From: Blakeslea trispora
Lineage: Eukaryota; Mucoromycota; Mucoromycetes; Mucorales; Choanephoraceae
Assembly (NCBI GenBank): GCA_025331445.1
Contig: JAIWNE010000041.1
Span: forward strand, 124,001-188,000
Reading direction: 5' to 3'
DNA: 64,000 nt
Positions 1-13,138 of this stretch are shown here, piece by piece (the first letter of the stretch is position 1; the number at the start of each line of letters is the position of its first letter). Under the pieces are notes generated by a model. It was not told the DNA's origin. It saw nothing but the letters and a program-made list of their open reading frames with translations, and did no database searches. The position numbers and the translations under genes were made by a program.

Positions 1-1163
1 GATAATACTTGCTATAATTCTAACAATCACTGAATCCTTTTTAAGCTCAATTTGTGCGTGAGTAAAACTTTTTGAGTATCAAAATGTCAATGAGCGCATA
101 CAGGATGATTTCCAAATATCTTGTCAAAAGCCAAAGGGCAGCATAATTAGAGATTTCAGCGTGCATGTTATTTATTTTATTTACCCTTTATCAAAGTGAT
201 TGTTTATTTCTGCACTCTGTAATATATGGCTTGTTGTCAAAAAAAAAATGGTAGTTTTTGTGTCTCTTGAAGTCGACTCTTGGTCTGACTACCTTTGTTA
301 GCCTGCTTTTCATAAATGTTCCAATCAGGTTCTGTTCTGATTTGTTTTGCCCCAAATTTGAGCGATCCTCTCTCAGTAATTCTGACAGACTCTGCTGCTT
401 TAGCTGCCCAAAAAATAAGAAAAAAAAAAGCATTTGATTTTTGAGCAGTATAGGAACGGTGATCGTCCGTAAAGACGTACAGTTTCTAGCATTTCCAACT
501 TTGTCCAAGATAGCTTTATTCATTTTTCCAATAACAAGTGGTATTCTTGCTCTCTAAACTTTCATCTTTGGCATGGACCTCAATACCAACAAGTTGACAT
601 TCATCATATTCATTTATACTAGCCAAGTTTCGAAGGTTAAGCTCTATTCCTTCTTTGACGATATAGCCAATATTGAATCTGTGTGTATTTTTTATTTGAA
701 TGTATTCAAATTAACTTTCTTTTTACGGCTTTGCCATTCAGTTTGTTGACTGGTATCATTGTTATTGAAGTTAGATGATTTGCGTCTGGAAATCAGACTA
801 CTCAATGAAGGAAAGGAAACCCTCTTTGTTTTGAAATATAAAAAGAAGGCAAATAAGCAACAAGCTTTCTTTACTTATACGAATGCTTAATTATGTACAC
901 ATTACAAAAACAAAAATATAGGCTTGTATTATGATGACAAAAAAGAAAAGGAAAAGAGAAGAGACAGGGAGAAGGAGAGAAAAAAGTTTAATAGAGAGGG
1001 GATAGAGAAAGAAAGAGTGATGTTACAATCACTATCTGAGCATACGCTTACTTACGTGTTGTTCTTAAGTGTCGCTTAAAAATGAAGTAAAAAAAAGGGG
1101 GGGGGACCAGCTAGATTTTGTTAAGTTTTCGGATGTCTTAGATTGCTTTGAGCGATAGCAGCC

Positions 1164-1166
<3 letters not shown>

Positions 1167-1198
<32 letters not shown>
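1167..1198. repeat. (CT)n microsatellite
   Basis: About 16 perfect CT units. It creates spurious Ser-Leu and Arg-Glu open frames on the two strands, neither of which looks like a gene. Confidence 0.95.
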
Positions 1199-1202
<4 letters not shown>

Positions 1203-1969
1203 GTGCCAAATGCACGAAAGCGCAACATAACCAGAGAATAGACATTAAAGACTATCAAGTTTTGATTGATGTAAAATCTGCCATGTTTTCGAAAAATCTT
1301 ATGTCTGCTACTACTTACGCTAAAGCTGCCTAATTGCATCGTTTTTCCCCATCTAATTATACCACTTTCATTGAATTCTGATCATAGAATATTATGTAAA
1401 TTTATTAAAATGGGTGTGAAACATTTTGAATATGTCTCTAGATGTTAAATGACAGCCTATTATCCAAAGAAGCCATGAGATAAGATACAGTTTACGACAA
1501 CGGATGAAATAGCAGTAATATCACTAGTCTACTTTGGCTGCCTATAGCTTGTTCAGCCCGAATATGTGATTGCATTTTGTAAAGAAACTGGTTTGGAATT
1601 TCCTGCTCTAAATACCTGGACAATATGGTCTTATTTCAAAAAACGATACAAATTGTGAAGATGATCTTTATTAGTAATGAAGAAATTCGGAAGAAGTGCT
1701 TATTTTTCAGACCTGTAGCACATTGTACAATGAGCCCTTCATAATCTGTAAGTAGCTGTATTTCACTTTTTCACTATCCTACTCGCTGCTAGAGACTTTG
1801 TCCATGCAACTACACGGCAATTTATTCATAGCAATCAACGCCTAGAGTAAAATTCTGTTTTTTTTTCGTAAATAAGCTAGCTTTTAGAGGATATAGGTCT
1901 ATTCTATCGACTGCCGACACAAACAAAGCCGTCGTATGGCTACAAGACAAAAAACAAGTTTGAAAAAAA

Positions 1970-2269
1970 AAAGTACGTATACAGAGCAGAGCAAGCTAAT
2001 CTGCAGGCTCTCATGTCCTGAGCAGTTGATGATATATACGTAAGCTTCCAAACATCCAGCGCCTATTTCATCACGTTCAGTAAGGTAGCCCGAAAACAAA
2101 AAGCGAATCTTGGAGAAAGATGTTTCTTCTCGTGATAAAGTACGTATACAGAGCAGAGCAAGCTAATCTGCAGGCTCTCATGTCCTGAGCAGTTGATGAT
2201 ATATACGTAAGCTTCCAAACATCCAGCGCCTATTTCATCACGTTCAGTAAGGTAGCCCGAAAACAAAAA
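1970..2269. repeat. 133-bp exact direct repeat pair
   Basis: Bases 1970-2102 are repeated without a mismatch at 2137-2269, an offset of 167, with a 34-base unrelated spacer between them. The exact identity of two copies in non-coding DNA suggests a recent local duplication. I see no terminal inverted repeats and no flanking target-site duplication, so it does not look like a complete mobile element. The minus-strand frame through each copy is open but has no recognisable protein family. Confidence 0.95.
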
Positions 2270-2793
2270 TATTGTAAGATATAAAAAAAAAGTAAGTCGC
2301 AATGGTGGCTTTTATCATCATCAGTTAATAGAGAGTTTTGCTGGTTTTTTGTCAAATACCTACGTAGACACCTTATTAACCAATAACCTCTCAGTATTTT
2401 CGGAAAGTATTCGTGCACTAATAAATACCGACGTTTATGAGACGAAGACTGAAAATGTGGTACATGCTCTCTGAGCCACGCTTTATTTTCCTTTAAATAT
2501 AATAAAAAAAATAATAAATACCCTTTTCCCTTATATCTTTCGTGCTAAGCACTTCAATTCAATTTTTTTTGTTTGAGGGGAGGGTAAACTAAGTAATTAT
2601 GCGATTCAAACTCTTACATATTCTTTTAGTTGGGCTATTTTTAATTTTTAAAAATTATCACCCCACCTATTTTAAACTTCTGGCTCTATTTTCTCTTTTC
2701 ACCTCAGCCTCAGAGTGGCAGCGTTTAATATAAATTGACCCTTTTTTTTTTTCTAGTCCTTTTTTTTCTACATTTCTTTTTTAAACAACAGCA

Positions 2794-4605
2794 ATGAAAG
2801 CTTTATCTTTTGTCTCTATTTTGAGTGCCATCAGCCTAATACTGCCTTATCCTGTCAACAGTCAGATAAGCAACAATGACTCTCCCTTTCGTTGGCCCGA
2901 CAGTCAGAGTATCATTTCACCTTTTTCAAAGTCTGGCAAGATGGAACAAATCGGCAGAACAGGTGTAGCTGCTATGCATGCTGTGCTACTAAAGTAAGAC
3001 TTGAATCGATTACAAATTCAACCTTCTATTTACTGACAACTTTTTTTTTATTAGTGAAAAAACAATCTTAGTGATTGATAAAGGTTGGATCGAAAACAAT
3101 TCATGCTTCTTTTTTTTTTTAATAGCTGATTAACCTTTTCTTTTTCTAAAACAGCTGAATGGAATGAAGCTCAGTTTGATTCAGGTCAAAGCGCTTTCTC
3201 AGTTCAATATGACATCGAAACAAACCAATACCGTCCTTTACCACTTGAAACAAACACTTTTTGTTCAGCAGGAGGTTTCTTGGCCAACGGTACCTTTATC
3301 AGTACAGGTGGTGGTGAAAAGCGTGGCCGTGATTGGAAGGCAGAACCTGGTTGGCAATCCATTCGTCACTTTACCCCTTGTGTAGACAACAGTTGTCTCT
3401 GGAGTGAGTTCAAGACTGGAAAGATGACAGAAAATCGCTGGTATCCCACTGTAGAACAACTCCCTGAGGGTGATTTATTTATTATTGGTGGCTCTACCAA
3501 GGGTGCTGCTGTAAACCGTGCAGAAATTAATGTACCTTCTTATGAATTCTGGCCTCCTCGTCCTGAAGGAGAAGTACCCTTCCCTTTCCTAAACGAAACT
3601 ATGCCTTACAACCTCTATCCATTTGTCTTTACCTTACCGGATGGAAATCTCTTTATCTTTGCCAACAAAAAGCCCATTATCTATGACTACAACAACCGAA
3701 AGGTGGTAAAGGAATTGCCCAAGATTCCTGGTAATCCCCGTACTTATCCCTTAACAGCTGGTGCTATCATGCTTCCCTTGGACCCTAAAAACAACTACAA
3801 TGTCGAAATTCTTATCTGTGGTGGTTCCGAGCGTATGAACAGAAATGCTGCTGCTGATGATACCTGTGGTCGAATCAACTTGGGAGACGAACAGCCTGAA
3901 TGGAAGATGGAGACATTTGTTCATAAACGTTTAATGCCCGATGGTCTCATCATGGCAGATGGCAACCTTCTTTGGGTCAATGGCTGTCAACGAGGCTGGG
4001 CCGGTTATAATGGTCGTAACCATGATCCCACCTTTGATCCTCTTATCTATACTCCTGATGCTCCTGCAGGCAAGCGTTGGACTCAGAATTTGGCTAGCAC
4101 TGACATTGCTCGTATGTATCACTCAGTCGCTCTTACTCTACCTGATGGACGTATCTGGATTGCCGGTTCCAACAATGTTGATCCTCCAGATGTGAATGCT
4201 GAATACCCTACTGAATTCCGTGTTGAATACTTTTCTCCACCTTATCTCTTCAAAACTGCTACTCGGCCCAAGATTTCTCATGTACCTCGTGTCGTGACTT
4301 ATGGACAAGAATTTGACATTCTCCTTAACTTGGATGGTTTGGCTAAATCTAAAGAGGATGCATCCAAGATTCGTGTCGGTTTGCTTCGTACAGGCTTCAG
4401 CACACATTCAATGCATATGTCGCAACGTTATGTCTTTCTGGAACATGAAGTTTCAGAGGATCTTCAGACCTTGAAAGTTACTGCTCCACCTCGTGCTCCC
4501 ATCTTCCCACCTGGTGGTGGTTTCTTGTATGTTCTTTATGATGGCGTTCCTTCTGTAGGCACACAAATCTTTGTAGAGCATCAATTAGATGACCTCAAAA
4601 TCTAA
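2794..4605 (+). CDS. Secreted glyoxal oxidase-type copper radical oxidase
   Basis: Predicted to oxidise simple aldehydes or alcohols to acids while reducing O2 to H2O2, outside the cell. Model: exons 2794-2993, 3055-3083 and 3155-4605, giving 559 residues. The N-terminus has a hydrophobic signal peptide (about residues 1-23). A kelch-type glyoxal oxidase N-terminal domain follows and a DUF1929-like domain closes the protein. The active-site set of the galactose/glyoxal oxidase family is all present: Cys113 (FCSAGG) and Tyr173 (RWYPT) to form the Cys-Tyr radical cofactor, Tyr398-His399 (MYHS) and His494 (THSMHMSQ) as copper ligands. The second intron has the weak donor GTTGGA, so the short middle exon (about 10 residues, NEKTILVIDK) is supported mainly by frame and by fit to the family. 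Substrate cannot be told from sequence. Confidence 0.9.
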
Positions 4606-4809
4606 GCTATTATAACCATGCCCCCTGTTTTCACATTTTCAATCATACCATTACATTTATCCTCATAATCACATTCAACACTCGTCTATATATTCAATAA
4701 AGCAATATTTATATATTTATACACTTTAAAATTTAAATACTTGGTCCGTCAACTTGCTCACTGTTCTTGGAGGCTCGAATCCTAATTCAGTAGTAGCCTA
4801 ATACATGTG

Positions 4810-5996
<1,187 letters not shown>

Positions 5997-6976
5997 GACG
6001 CAAAAAAAAAAGGAAGAAATAAAGGGACAAAGTTGTGTTCATAAGCTAAAGTTTAACCTTTCATCCCCGCAAACAAGGCAAATTGATTGGTTGGTTTGGC
6101 TTTGCATTGATTTGTAATGATGTACTACATCAAGTGCCTGAAGAAAAATGTCAGGTCATAAACAAGGCTTGATAAGAAAGAGTTTATTAAGCTCTGCTTT
6201 GTTACGATAATGTAGTCTCTTGTTGCTATAGTCTGTGCATAGTCTTGATGACAACAATAAGCAAACTAATACAAAACATTGTTCTCTAAAGTCCAGTTTG
6301 CATTACAATAATAAGGCATTAACATCGGCGTTCATTAGACTTGTCGCTTATCGTTGTAATTCTGTCTTGAAGACAAAACCATTCTTCTTTACAAGTAGCA
6401 ACGAGACTTTGGCTAAACTCAACTACACATTGACTTTAGTGTATATCTTTAAATTCAGCTAAAGCACTTTGTAAAGTCATTTTCTGTGAATTCAAGCAAA
6501 GCAGAAGGTGTGCTTCATACTGAGAACAATCAAGCTTTCCAATCAATCGGAATTTTGTTCTATTGTTGAAAAGCTATCGTTTTCTTATTCTCTCTCGATC
6601 TAGAGATTAAGAAAAAAAGGTACTAAATATATTCATGCATTTTAGTAATGATAAATGGTTGCTGAGAGGTGTTTCTCCAAGCTTGCATTATACATGTTTG
6701 TGCTACCTGCGCAGCTGTTACAATGCACCATTCTCACAGTGTAAGCATAAAGTAACGCACATGTTTCTTTTAGTATCTATTGAATCATTCAGTAGCTTAA
6801 AAAAAACAAAACCAAGTGTTGCTTCATACCATACCTTAAATAGTCCTAATTCGATCAGACTAAAATCGAAAAAAAGAGAGTTGAGTTCAAAGCAATAAAA
6901 AAAAAAAAAGGAAAAGTGCGAACATATTTACTAATTTATTTCTAAACTTCATTTTAATCTTTACAAGCTATTTACA
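5997..6976. other. Intergenic between reductase promoter and channel 3' end
   Basis: No gene recognised. The right part is probably the 3' untranslated region of the mechanosensitive channel gene and the left part is the reductase promoter. Open frames at about 6235-6462 and 6635-6898 on the plus strand have low-complexity composition and no family resemblance. Confidence 0.5.
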
Positions 6977-9754
6977 TTACATATTGTATCGCTTAGTTTC
7001 CTGCTCCCCAAAGTTTTGGGCTGGTAGAGCTGAAGCAGAAGCGAAAGGGTTTCTATCTAAACTAGAAGTAATTCTTTGTGCGGGCAATTCGTATTTGATG
7101 TCCATTTCTGTCAAAATAGATTTCAATGCCAGCATGAACCTTGTCTTTCTTTGGAAGCGCTTTCCAAGGTCAGCCCAGTTACCCTTGTGAGGTAGCCAGA
7201 TAGTCAAGATCACTTGGTTCATATCAATAATATCAGTCACACGCAAGTCGAAACCAGAACCAAAATCGCGAGGTTGACTTAGGACCCATTCTAAGATACG
7301 CTCACGTAATACCACAATGGCCTCATTGTCAGTTCTAAAGTCGATATTGAATTTAAGTGTTTCTCCCATATTGCTAGAACGGCGAATGTTGGATATGATC
7401 TTGGTCAACAAGACACTAGTAGGAGCATACATTTCAGTACCGTCAGCACCTGCAAAGACGGTGCCTAGAATACCAATTTCTTTCACCGTCATATAAACAC
7501 CGTCAATCTGGATCAAATCTCCAGAATCATAAGGATGTGTGACAAACTGAAACATGATGCCCTTGAAGAGCGATTCAGCAGAAGATCCAAACATGAATGT
7601 ACAGGCTGCCATAAAGGTACCGATGGGGATCAAAGAGGCCCAGAATTCAACATTGAAGATCCTCAAGCAGATACATGTTGTGATGAAGGTAGAGACAAGT
7701 AACAACAGAATATCAATTTTACCAAGTGCCTGACTTGTGTCACGAATTGATTGGGCAAGACTCTTACGTTCTCGGTAGATAAAAACGATTGTATCACGGA
7801 ACTCACGTCTAGTGAGGGTGCCATTACCATCCTTATCAAACATCTTGAAGGCCTCCACTGCTTGCTCACGATCTTTAAAGTAAGGGATAAAACTGTAGAC
7901 GCCAAGGGTTTTCTTACTATCCTCCTCTTGACCAAAATAGCCTTCGGGGTAAGCAAGAGAATAGAATAGCTTTTTGGCAACCTTTTTAGCATAGTCATTT
8001 GAATTGATATCCATCTTGCTCTTATCGACTCCACCCGTACTAGCAGTAGGAGTGTCTGCCAGAACAAACTTCTTGAATGCTGATAGAGAGGAGGGTGCTT
8101 GGGCTGTTTCATCAGTCAATGTAACAGCCTGAGGGCCCCATTGTTCCTTTTTTCCATTGATGGGTGATCGACGCTTTCTGAGATTGTTACTTGAGAACCC
8201 GCCAGCGGCACCTGATGTAGGACGCATTTTCTTTTCAGATTTGCTAAGTGTATCCAAAACTACAAGAGAGAAAGAAAGTTAAGCTATTAAAGCTCTACTA
8301 TGAAACGTTTGAACTTTACTCTTTAGACATTGCTTGTTTTCTTTAAGTCTATCTGAAAAGGCAGTACGATGGAACTTGACGGCTATAAATAAAATATCAT
8401 TTTAGCAAATTATGCGAAAATAAAAATAGTAACTATCTTTCAATTTCATTTACCGATGATCTGGATGACCATTTTCTGAATGAAGAATAGACCTGCGGCA
8501 GCCAAAATACAGCCAAACACTTTAGTGATAATAAGGGTATACATATGCACTTGGAGAGACTATAAATAGAACAACATGTTAGAAGAGAGAGAGAGTTCTA
8601 TTTTCCCTTATTGCATCAACTTACAGGAAAGACATGATTAATCAAAAAGATCCAAGAGCCTAAATTCCAAGCAGCCAACACAACCAGACAAAAGTAATTT
8701 TTTAAACTCATGTAGTACTGAATTAAAGAGGATTAATGTCATTTGATGAAATTCTAAAATTGCTTATCATTTTATACAATACCTCCATGTACGACTTGAC
8801 TTTTTCGGATCGGCGTCCATGAAAGAATTTAGTCCAGAGAGAGATGACCGAAGGCACCAAATCCAGTAATAAGGTAGATACCCAATAGATATGCCACATA
8901 AAGGCAGCCCAATACATCCAGCACTGAACATTACTTCGAACATTAGTGAAGTTGGGATCATGGAGCTGCTCTTCTGTAGCCTTGGGTAAAGTGAGATAGA
9001 TCACGATGGCTACCACAATAAACACACACGAGCCACAGATAGCAATGATGATGCGTTTGACAATCGGTGACAGGTAACTCCAACAGCAGGGTTGTTGCAT
9101 AGCAGCGGCCAACCTTTCTTTGGTTGTCCTTCTTCGTTTAGGCTTGATTTGATCAGGGTCATCGTCCCAATCAAATTCTCGATCGCTATCGATTTCAGTT
9201 TCTTGCGGTGTTTTGTCACTCTCCTTGCTTTCGTAACCACCTACAGTTGTTGTACTTGTGTTACTGCTTGAGTTGAACTGACTTTCTTCTGCTTCTAGCT
9301 GCTTCTCCTCATCATCGTCCAACTCCTGAATGATCTTTTCAGTCTGGCTGGCTTCATGAGGTAATGTGTCTTGATGATGGAGAGGCTCAAAGGGATTCTG
9401 TAGTAGATGGTTGTCAGATCGCTTAGGCCAGGGCTTTCCAACAGACTTGTCTTTTGAATGGTCATAGAAAAAGGGGTCTTCCTGTTGCATCTCAATACTA
9501 TAAAAGGCTTCCTCGTTTTCAGAAGGTTGTTTCTTATTTAGGTGACTTGCGGCTGGAGGAGGAGGGGGAATGGCATCTATCGTAAGTTGCGTGCATGTAG
9601 CAAAAAAAAAGGGTTAGTAACGTATAGAAGCACAAAAAGAGGCTCAGGTGGCGCTCCTTCCATTCTGGACACAATCGTGACCCTATCTAGTTTTACCTGA
9701 AATCAAATACACTTCTTCTTCATTTGCTATTCTCACTGACTTTTCTTTCTTCAT
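6977..9754 (-). CDS. MscS-family mechanosensitive channel with EF-hand (Msy1/Msy2-like)
   Basis: Predicted stretch-gated channel that lets Ca2+ or ions leave a compartment during hypo-osmotic swelling; fission yeast Msy1 and Msy2 act in ER membranes. Six exons in transcript order: 9754-9697, 9576-8783, 8717-8625, 8559-8454, 8382-8320 and 8259-6977, giving 798 residues. The N-terminal ~200 residues are cytosolic, with a proline run and an acidic Ser/Thr-rich stretch. Several membrane spans follow (for example around ICGSCVFIVVAIVIYLTL and LLLLVSTFITTCICL). A canonical EF-hand, FDKDGNGTLTRREF, sits before the MscS pore and beta domain (FQFVTHPYDSGDLIQIDG, then NIRRSSNMGETL). The start was chosen at 9754 because it gives a short first exon with a good donor; the 120-base first intron is the least certain part. 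Confidence 0.9.
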
Positions 9755-10448
9755 GTTTAGAAAAATTACAAGATAAAGAAGTGCCTCTAAAAAGTTCGAT
9801 TCTAAACTGTTTTTATAATCTATTTTTTTTTCTTAATTAGATAATTGGCTATAAAAAAAAGTGACCACTAACCACACCAAAAAAATAATCAACAATGGTC
9901 CTTTGTTTTTCCGCTTTCAGTATGGAAGAGGAACAATGACATAAGAAGATGAGAATGGTTCTAGGTTACTTTAGCGCCGACCAATCAAAATCAAGCATTC
10001 TGGAGAGGTGTACAAGGTACTAGGAGAGGGGGGGGAGCCAGACTTGCATTAAACAACAATGTGGTTTCTGAACATGCAATCCAGAAACAATAATGACAGT
10101 AATTAGTCGGGTCCCTAACTTTGATTCTGGACTCTCTCTCTCTCTCTCCTTAGTGACGGGACCTAAAAAAAAAGCGAAATTTTTATTTTAGGAAAGTTTC
10201 TTTTTTTTTTTCTTTGTACTCGCCCTTCACACTTTAAAATAGCTTCCTTTCCCTTGGCATTTATTCTTTTTTCCCCCCTTTTTCTCACTCTTTTTTTTTT
10301 CTATCTTTTTTGTTTATATTTTTTTTTCCTCTTCATCGTGCTGGCTCACGAACCGTCTATATACTTCTTTTAAGCATTCCTTGATACCATCCACTTCCCT
10401 TAAGATACAATCTTAACCCGTACATAAGCCTTTCCTTTAACATACAAA
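9755..10448. other. Divergent promoter region, channel gene and homeobox gene
   Basis: The two flanking genes are transcribed away from each other. The homeobox side (about 10130-10440) is strongly pyrimidine-rich on the coding strand, with a CT run near 10132-10147 and several T runs. This pattern recurs ahead of other genes in the window. No TATA box could be assigned with confidence. Confidence 0.5.
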
Positions 10449-11837
10449 ATGAACACAACCACCAGAAAGAGAACACACTTGAAACCAAGCCAGGTTGCTT
10501 TGCTTCAAGAATCTTTCGACAACAACCCACTTCCTGATGCCAGTGTGCGTAGCAAGCTTGCTCGAGAACTTTCTGTCAGTGAACGTACTATTCAGATTTG
10601 GTTTCAAAACCGTCGAGCAAAAGCAAGAAAAGTAGATAACACATCCTCTCAAAAAGACACATCAAAATCTCAATTGACCGATTCCGATCGTCCACAAGCA
10701 CCACCTCGTTATCAAGCCACCTTCCGTACGATGATGACTCCTGAACGTTTTCAAGAGCTCAGGCAAGATCAACACCACATACGTAGAAGACCTCGCTCTA
10801 TATCGAAACCCGAACCTAGAACAGCTTCACTTGTTGAGATAGCCAAAGCAAGTTCTCGAGCCATGTCTGAAGGTATTCCTGAAGGTAAATTTTCATTGTC
10901 TATGTTACGATACGGATGTAACCATCCATTCATGCCCTCTTCCGTTTTTTTTTTTTTTTTTTTTTTTTTTCAATTTTATTTTTTAAAGGCAGTCAACTCA
11001 CATTTTGTCTGATTAGTGTCCTTCACCAATGAAGAGCTCAACCAACCTTGCTCCGACAAGAGTCCGATTCAAATGGTAACACTTCCCGTCAGCGTACTCC
11101 GTATTGGCTCATGGACCAGATTTGCGCATGCAACCTCACAGACCAATCAAAAAGAGTGGGACCTTGTTTGTTACGGAAGCCCTGCTGACCGTGAGCTTAT
11201 TTGGCGTGTACAAGCAGAAGGCCATCACTTTCGTATCCAAGTAAGCTTTGATCACATCCAACAACTCCGACTCAGTCAACAGATCCAATTGGAGACGGGT
11301 GAGCTTGTAGGTCAGCTTGATGTCGAATCTAATCTACCCTTGACTTTCTCCATGTGGCGCTTTGGCCAAGATCAACAATGGGTGCGCTGTGGTGATTTCA
11401 CAGAAGACAGACAAGCCAGCTTGATACATACGCACATCCTTCAAGGCAACCATGAGTTGTTCAAACAAGCTCTTCTTGACTTGATTTCACTTGCTCCAGA
11501 GCTGGCTACCAAAATTAGAGTCATGCCCGTCGTAAGTCAGGCTCCTCCATTGGATCTCTGTCGTGAATTTACTATTTCTCCCTCTGCTACACCAGAACCT
11601 TCTTTTATGGCCGGATTCTCTGGTTTTGTTCCACAACCTATGTATGGTATGATCAATCCTCAGCAATTAACAACAAAAGGAGATGACATGTCTCACTTGA
11701 TGCTTCAAGCCCCTTTCTTCTACCCTACCAACTTACAAGAAAGTGAACAGACACTTTATCAAATGATGCTTCAAGATGAAGAGGATGAAGCATCCAATCT
11801 TTTAAACACTCAAATGATGAATCCACTCTTTCTCTAA
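10449..11837 (+). CDS. Homeodomain transcription factor
   Basis: DNA-binding regulator, predicted nuclear. Two exons, 10449-10884 and 11017-11837, give 418 residues. The homeodomain is at the extreme N-terminus (about residues 5-62), with recognition helix IQIWFQNRRAKARK. After the intron comes a conserved-looking globular region (QMVTLPVSVLRIGSWTRF onward, about residues 155-290) resembling the C-terminal region of the fission yeast Phx1 group of fungal homeodomain proteins. The tail is acidic and methionine/glutamine-rich and could be an activation region. The 132-base intron carries an uninterrupted T tract of about 22 bases just upstream of the acceptor. Target genes cannot be inferred. 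Family placement beyond homeodomain is moderate. Confidence 0.88.
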
Positions 11838-12656
11838 CCAACCTCACTTTTCTCTCTCCTTTTTTTATGACACTTTTTTTTTTGTAATGTTGACAGAGAT
11901 GACAAGCTTGTGTGTATTTGTTTGTAACAATCTTCTCTCAAGCTTGAATCTATCCAAACAAAACAAAATAAAATCTTTAAACTCCCCCCCTTCCTTTTCG
12001 GAATCCAAAGCATAAAAAGGAAAGAACAATGGAACTGTCTTTATATTAAATCTTACAAAGAAGAAGAAGGAAGAAAGAATGCGTCTTACAAATAAGGTTT
12101 GCTTGGCAACTAAAAACTAGCTTGTATCCATGCCTATGTTTATGTGTAACACGAAATTATCTTTTGCAAGAATGAAGAGAAACTTTGAAATGCACTAAGA
12201 AAAAAAATCACACACTTGAAGAAAAGTTACAATGCAAATTGGACCTCAACCAGAAAAAGCATGTTTTACCATCAGGACATTTTTAAAAGCAACAAACAAT
12301 ATCTTCTTTTTCGAAATAAGCTCTATAAATAAAACAAACTGGTCTTTAAGCTCATAATAGGAGTAACTTTTTTTTTTCTTATAAACAACATCATTGGTTA
12401 GTTTAAAAGCAATGAGAAAAAAGAACAGAAAAGTAGTTTCTAATCATTATTTCTAAAGTGTCAATGATGATGATGATGATGATAGATCTATAATAGGCTA
12501 ATTGATATACACAGGCCAATAAATTACAGTGTACAAAGGCAGTGCAATAAGTATTTTAGATAATGAAATTGTCGCCCAATCAGAACAATGTTAAACAATT
12601 GCGATAAAAAAAAAGTTGCTAAAAAAACCACTTTTTTCTTTTATTTATGGACAAGC

Positions 12657-12977
12657 TTATCTATATGATAATTTCATTATCAGTACATACCCACACCTAG
12701 TCCAAATTAGACTGTGTACTTGATTGTTTAAAGTAAAATCATAGTCTTTATGAAGAGATGCAATGGTGATCGTCTGGTTATTATTTGTATCATGGAAGAC
12801 TTGGTCAATGATGTTGTTGAGGTTAGATAAATTGAAAAAAAAAGAAGAGGGGTTTTTTTTTAAAGGAATGTGATGGTTAGACTTTGTGATATAAAATGAC
12901 AATATAAATTCATTACTTGAACAAACATTAGGATCAAGTTGAGGGTAACATGTACAGTCAAACGTTGAACAAGCCAT
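12657..12977 (-). CDS. Possible small cysteine-containing protein, uncertain
   Basis: An open frame of 106 codons. The first 20 residues contain four cysteines (ACSTFDCTCYPQLDPNVC), which is the style of small secreted fungal proteins, but there is no signal peptide in the frame. A TAG acceptor-like site stands one base before the ATG, so the frame could be a downstream exon of a gene whose first exon I could not find. The middle part runs through poly-Lys and poly-Phe codons made by A/T runs, which argues for decay or for an unrecognised intron. No family was recognised. It may equally be a chance open frame. Confidence 0.25.
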   Translation of the reverse strand: MACSTFDCTCYPQLDPNVCSSNEFILSFYITKSNHHIPLKKNPSSFFFNLSNLNNIIDQVFHDTNNNQTITIASLHKDYDFTLNNQVHSLIWTRCGYVLIMKLSYR

Positions 12978-13097
12978 ACTATTGATAGAAACGGACGATA
13001 TGACTATGATTTACAAAATAGATGGATTAGAAATATAAGAAAAGCATTGGCTCAAAAATGACAGTCAGTTGCAATGCATTTCGAACAGAATGATGCA

Positions 13098-13100
<3 letters not shown>

Positions 13101-13135
<35 letters not shown>
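13101..13135. repeat. (GA)n microsatellite
   Basis: About 17 GA units in non-coding DNA. Confidence 0.95.

Positions 13136-13138
<3 letters not shown>

Larger units (their letters stand above)
1..2793. other. Intergenic, no gene recognised
   Basis: I see no credible protein gene here. Open frames are short and driven by simple sequence. The stretch holds a CT microsatellite at about 1167-1198, a 133-bp exact direct repeat at 1970-2269, and a T-rich stretch just before the oxidase start at 2794 that probably belongs to its promoter and 5' leader. Base composition is AT-rich with many poly-A/T runs. Confidence 0.6.

Noticed and set aside
1121..1339. Open frames on both strands across the CT microsatellite.
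   Set aside because: They exist only because a dinucleotide repeat has no stop codon; their protein is a Ser-Leu or Arg-Glu run with no family.
1899..2418. Overlapping minus-strand frames sharing a segment GYLTERDEIGAG in the direct repeat.
   Set aside because: The shared segment is explained by the DNA duplication. There is no start context, no splice model and no recognisable domain.
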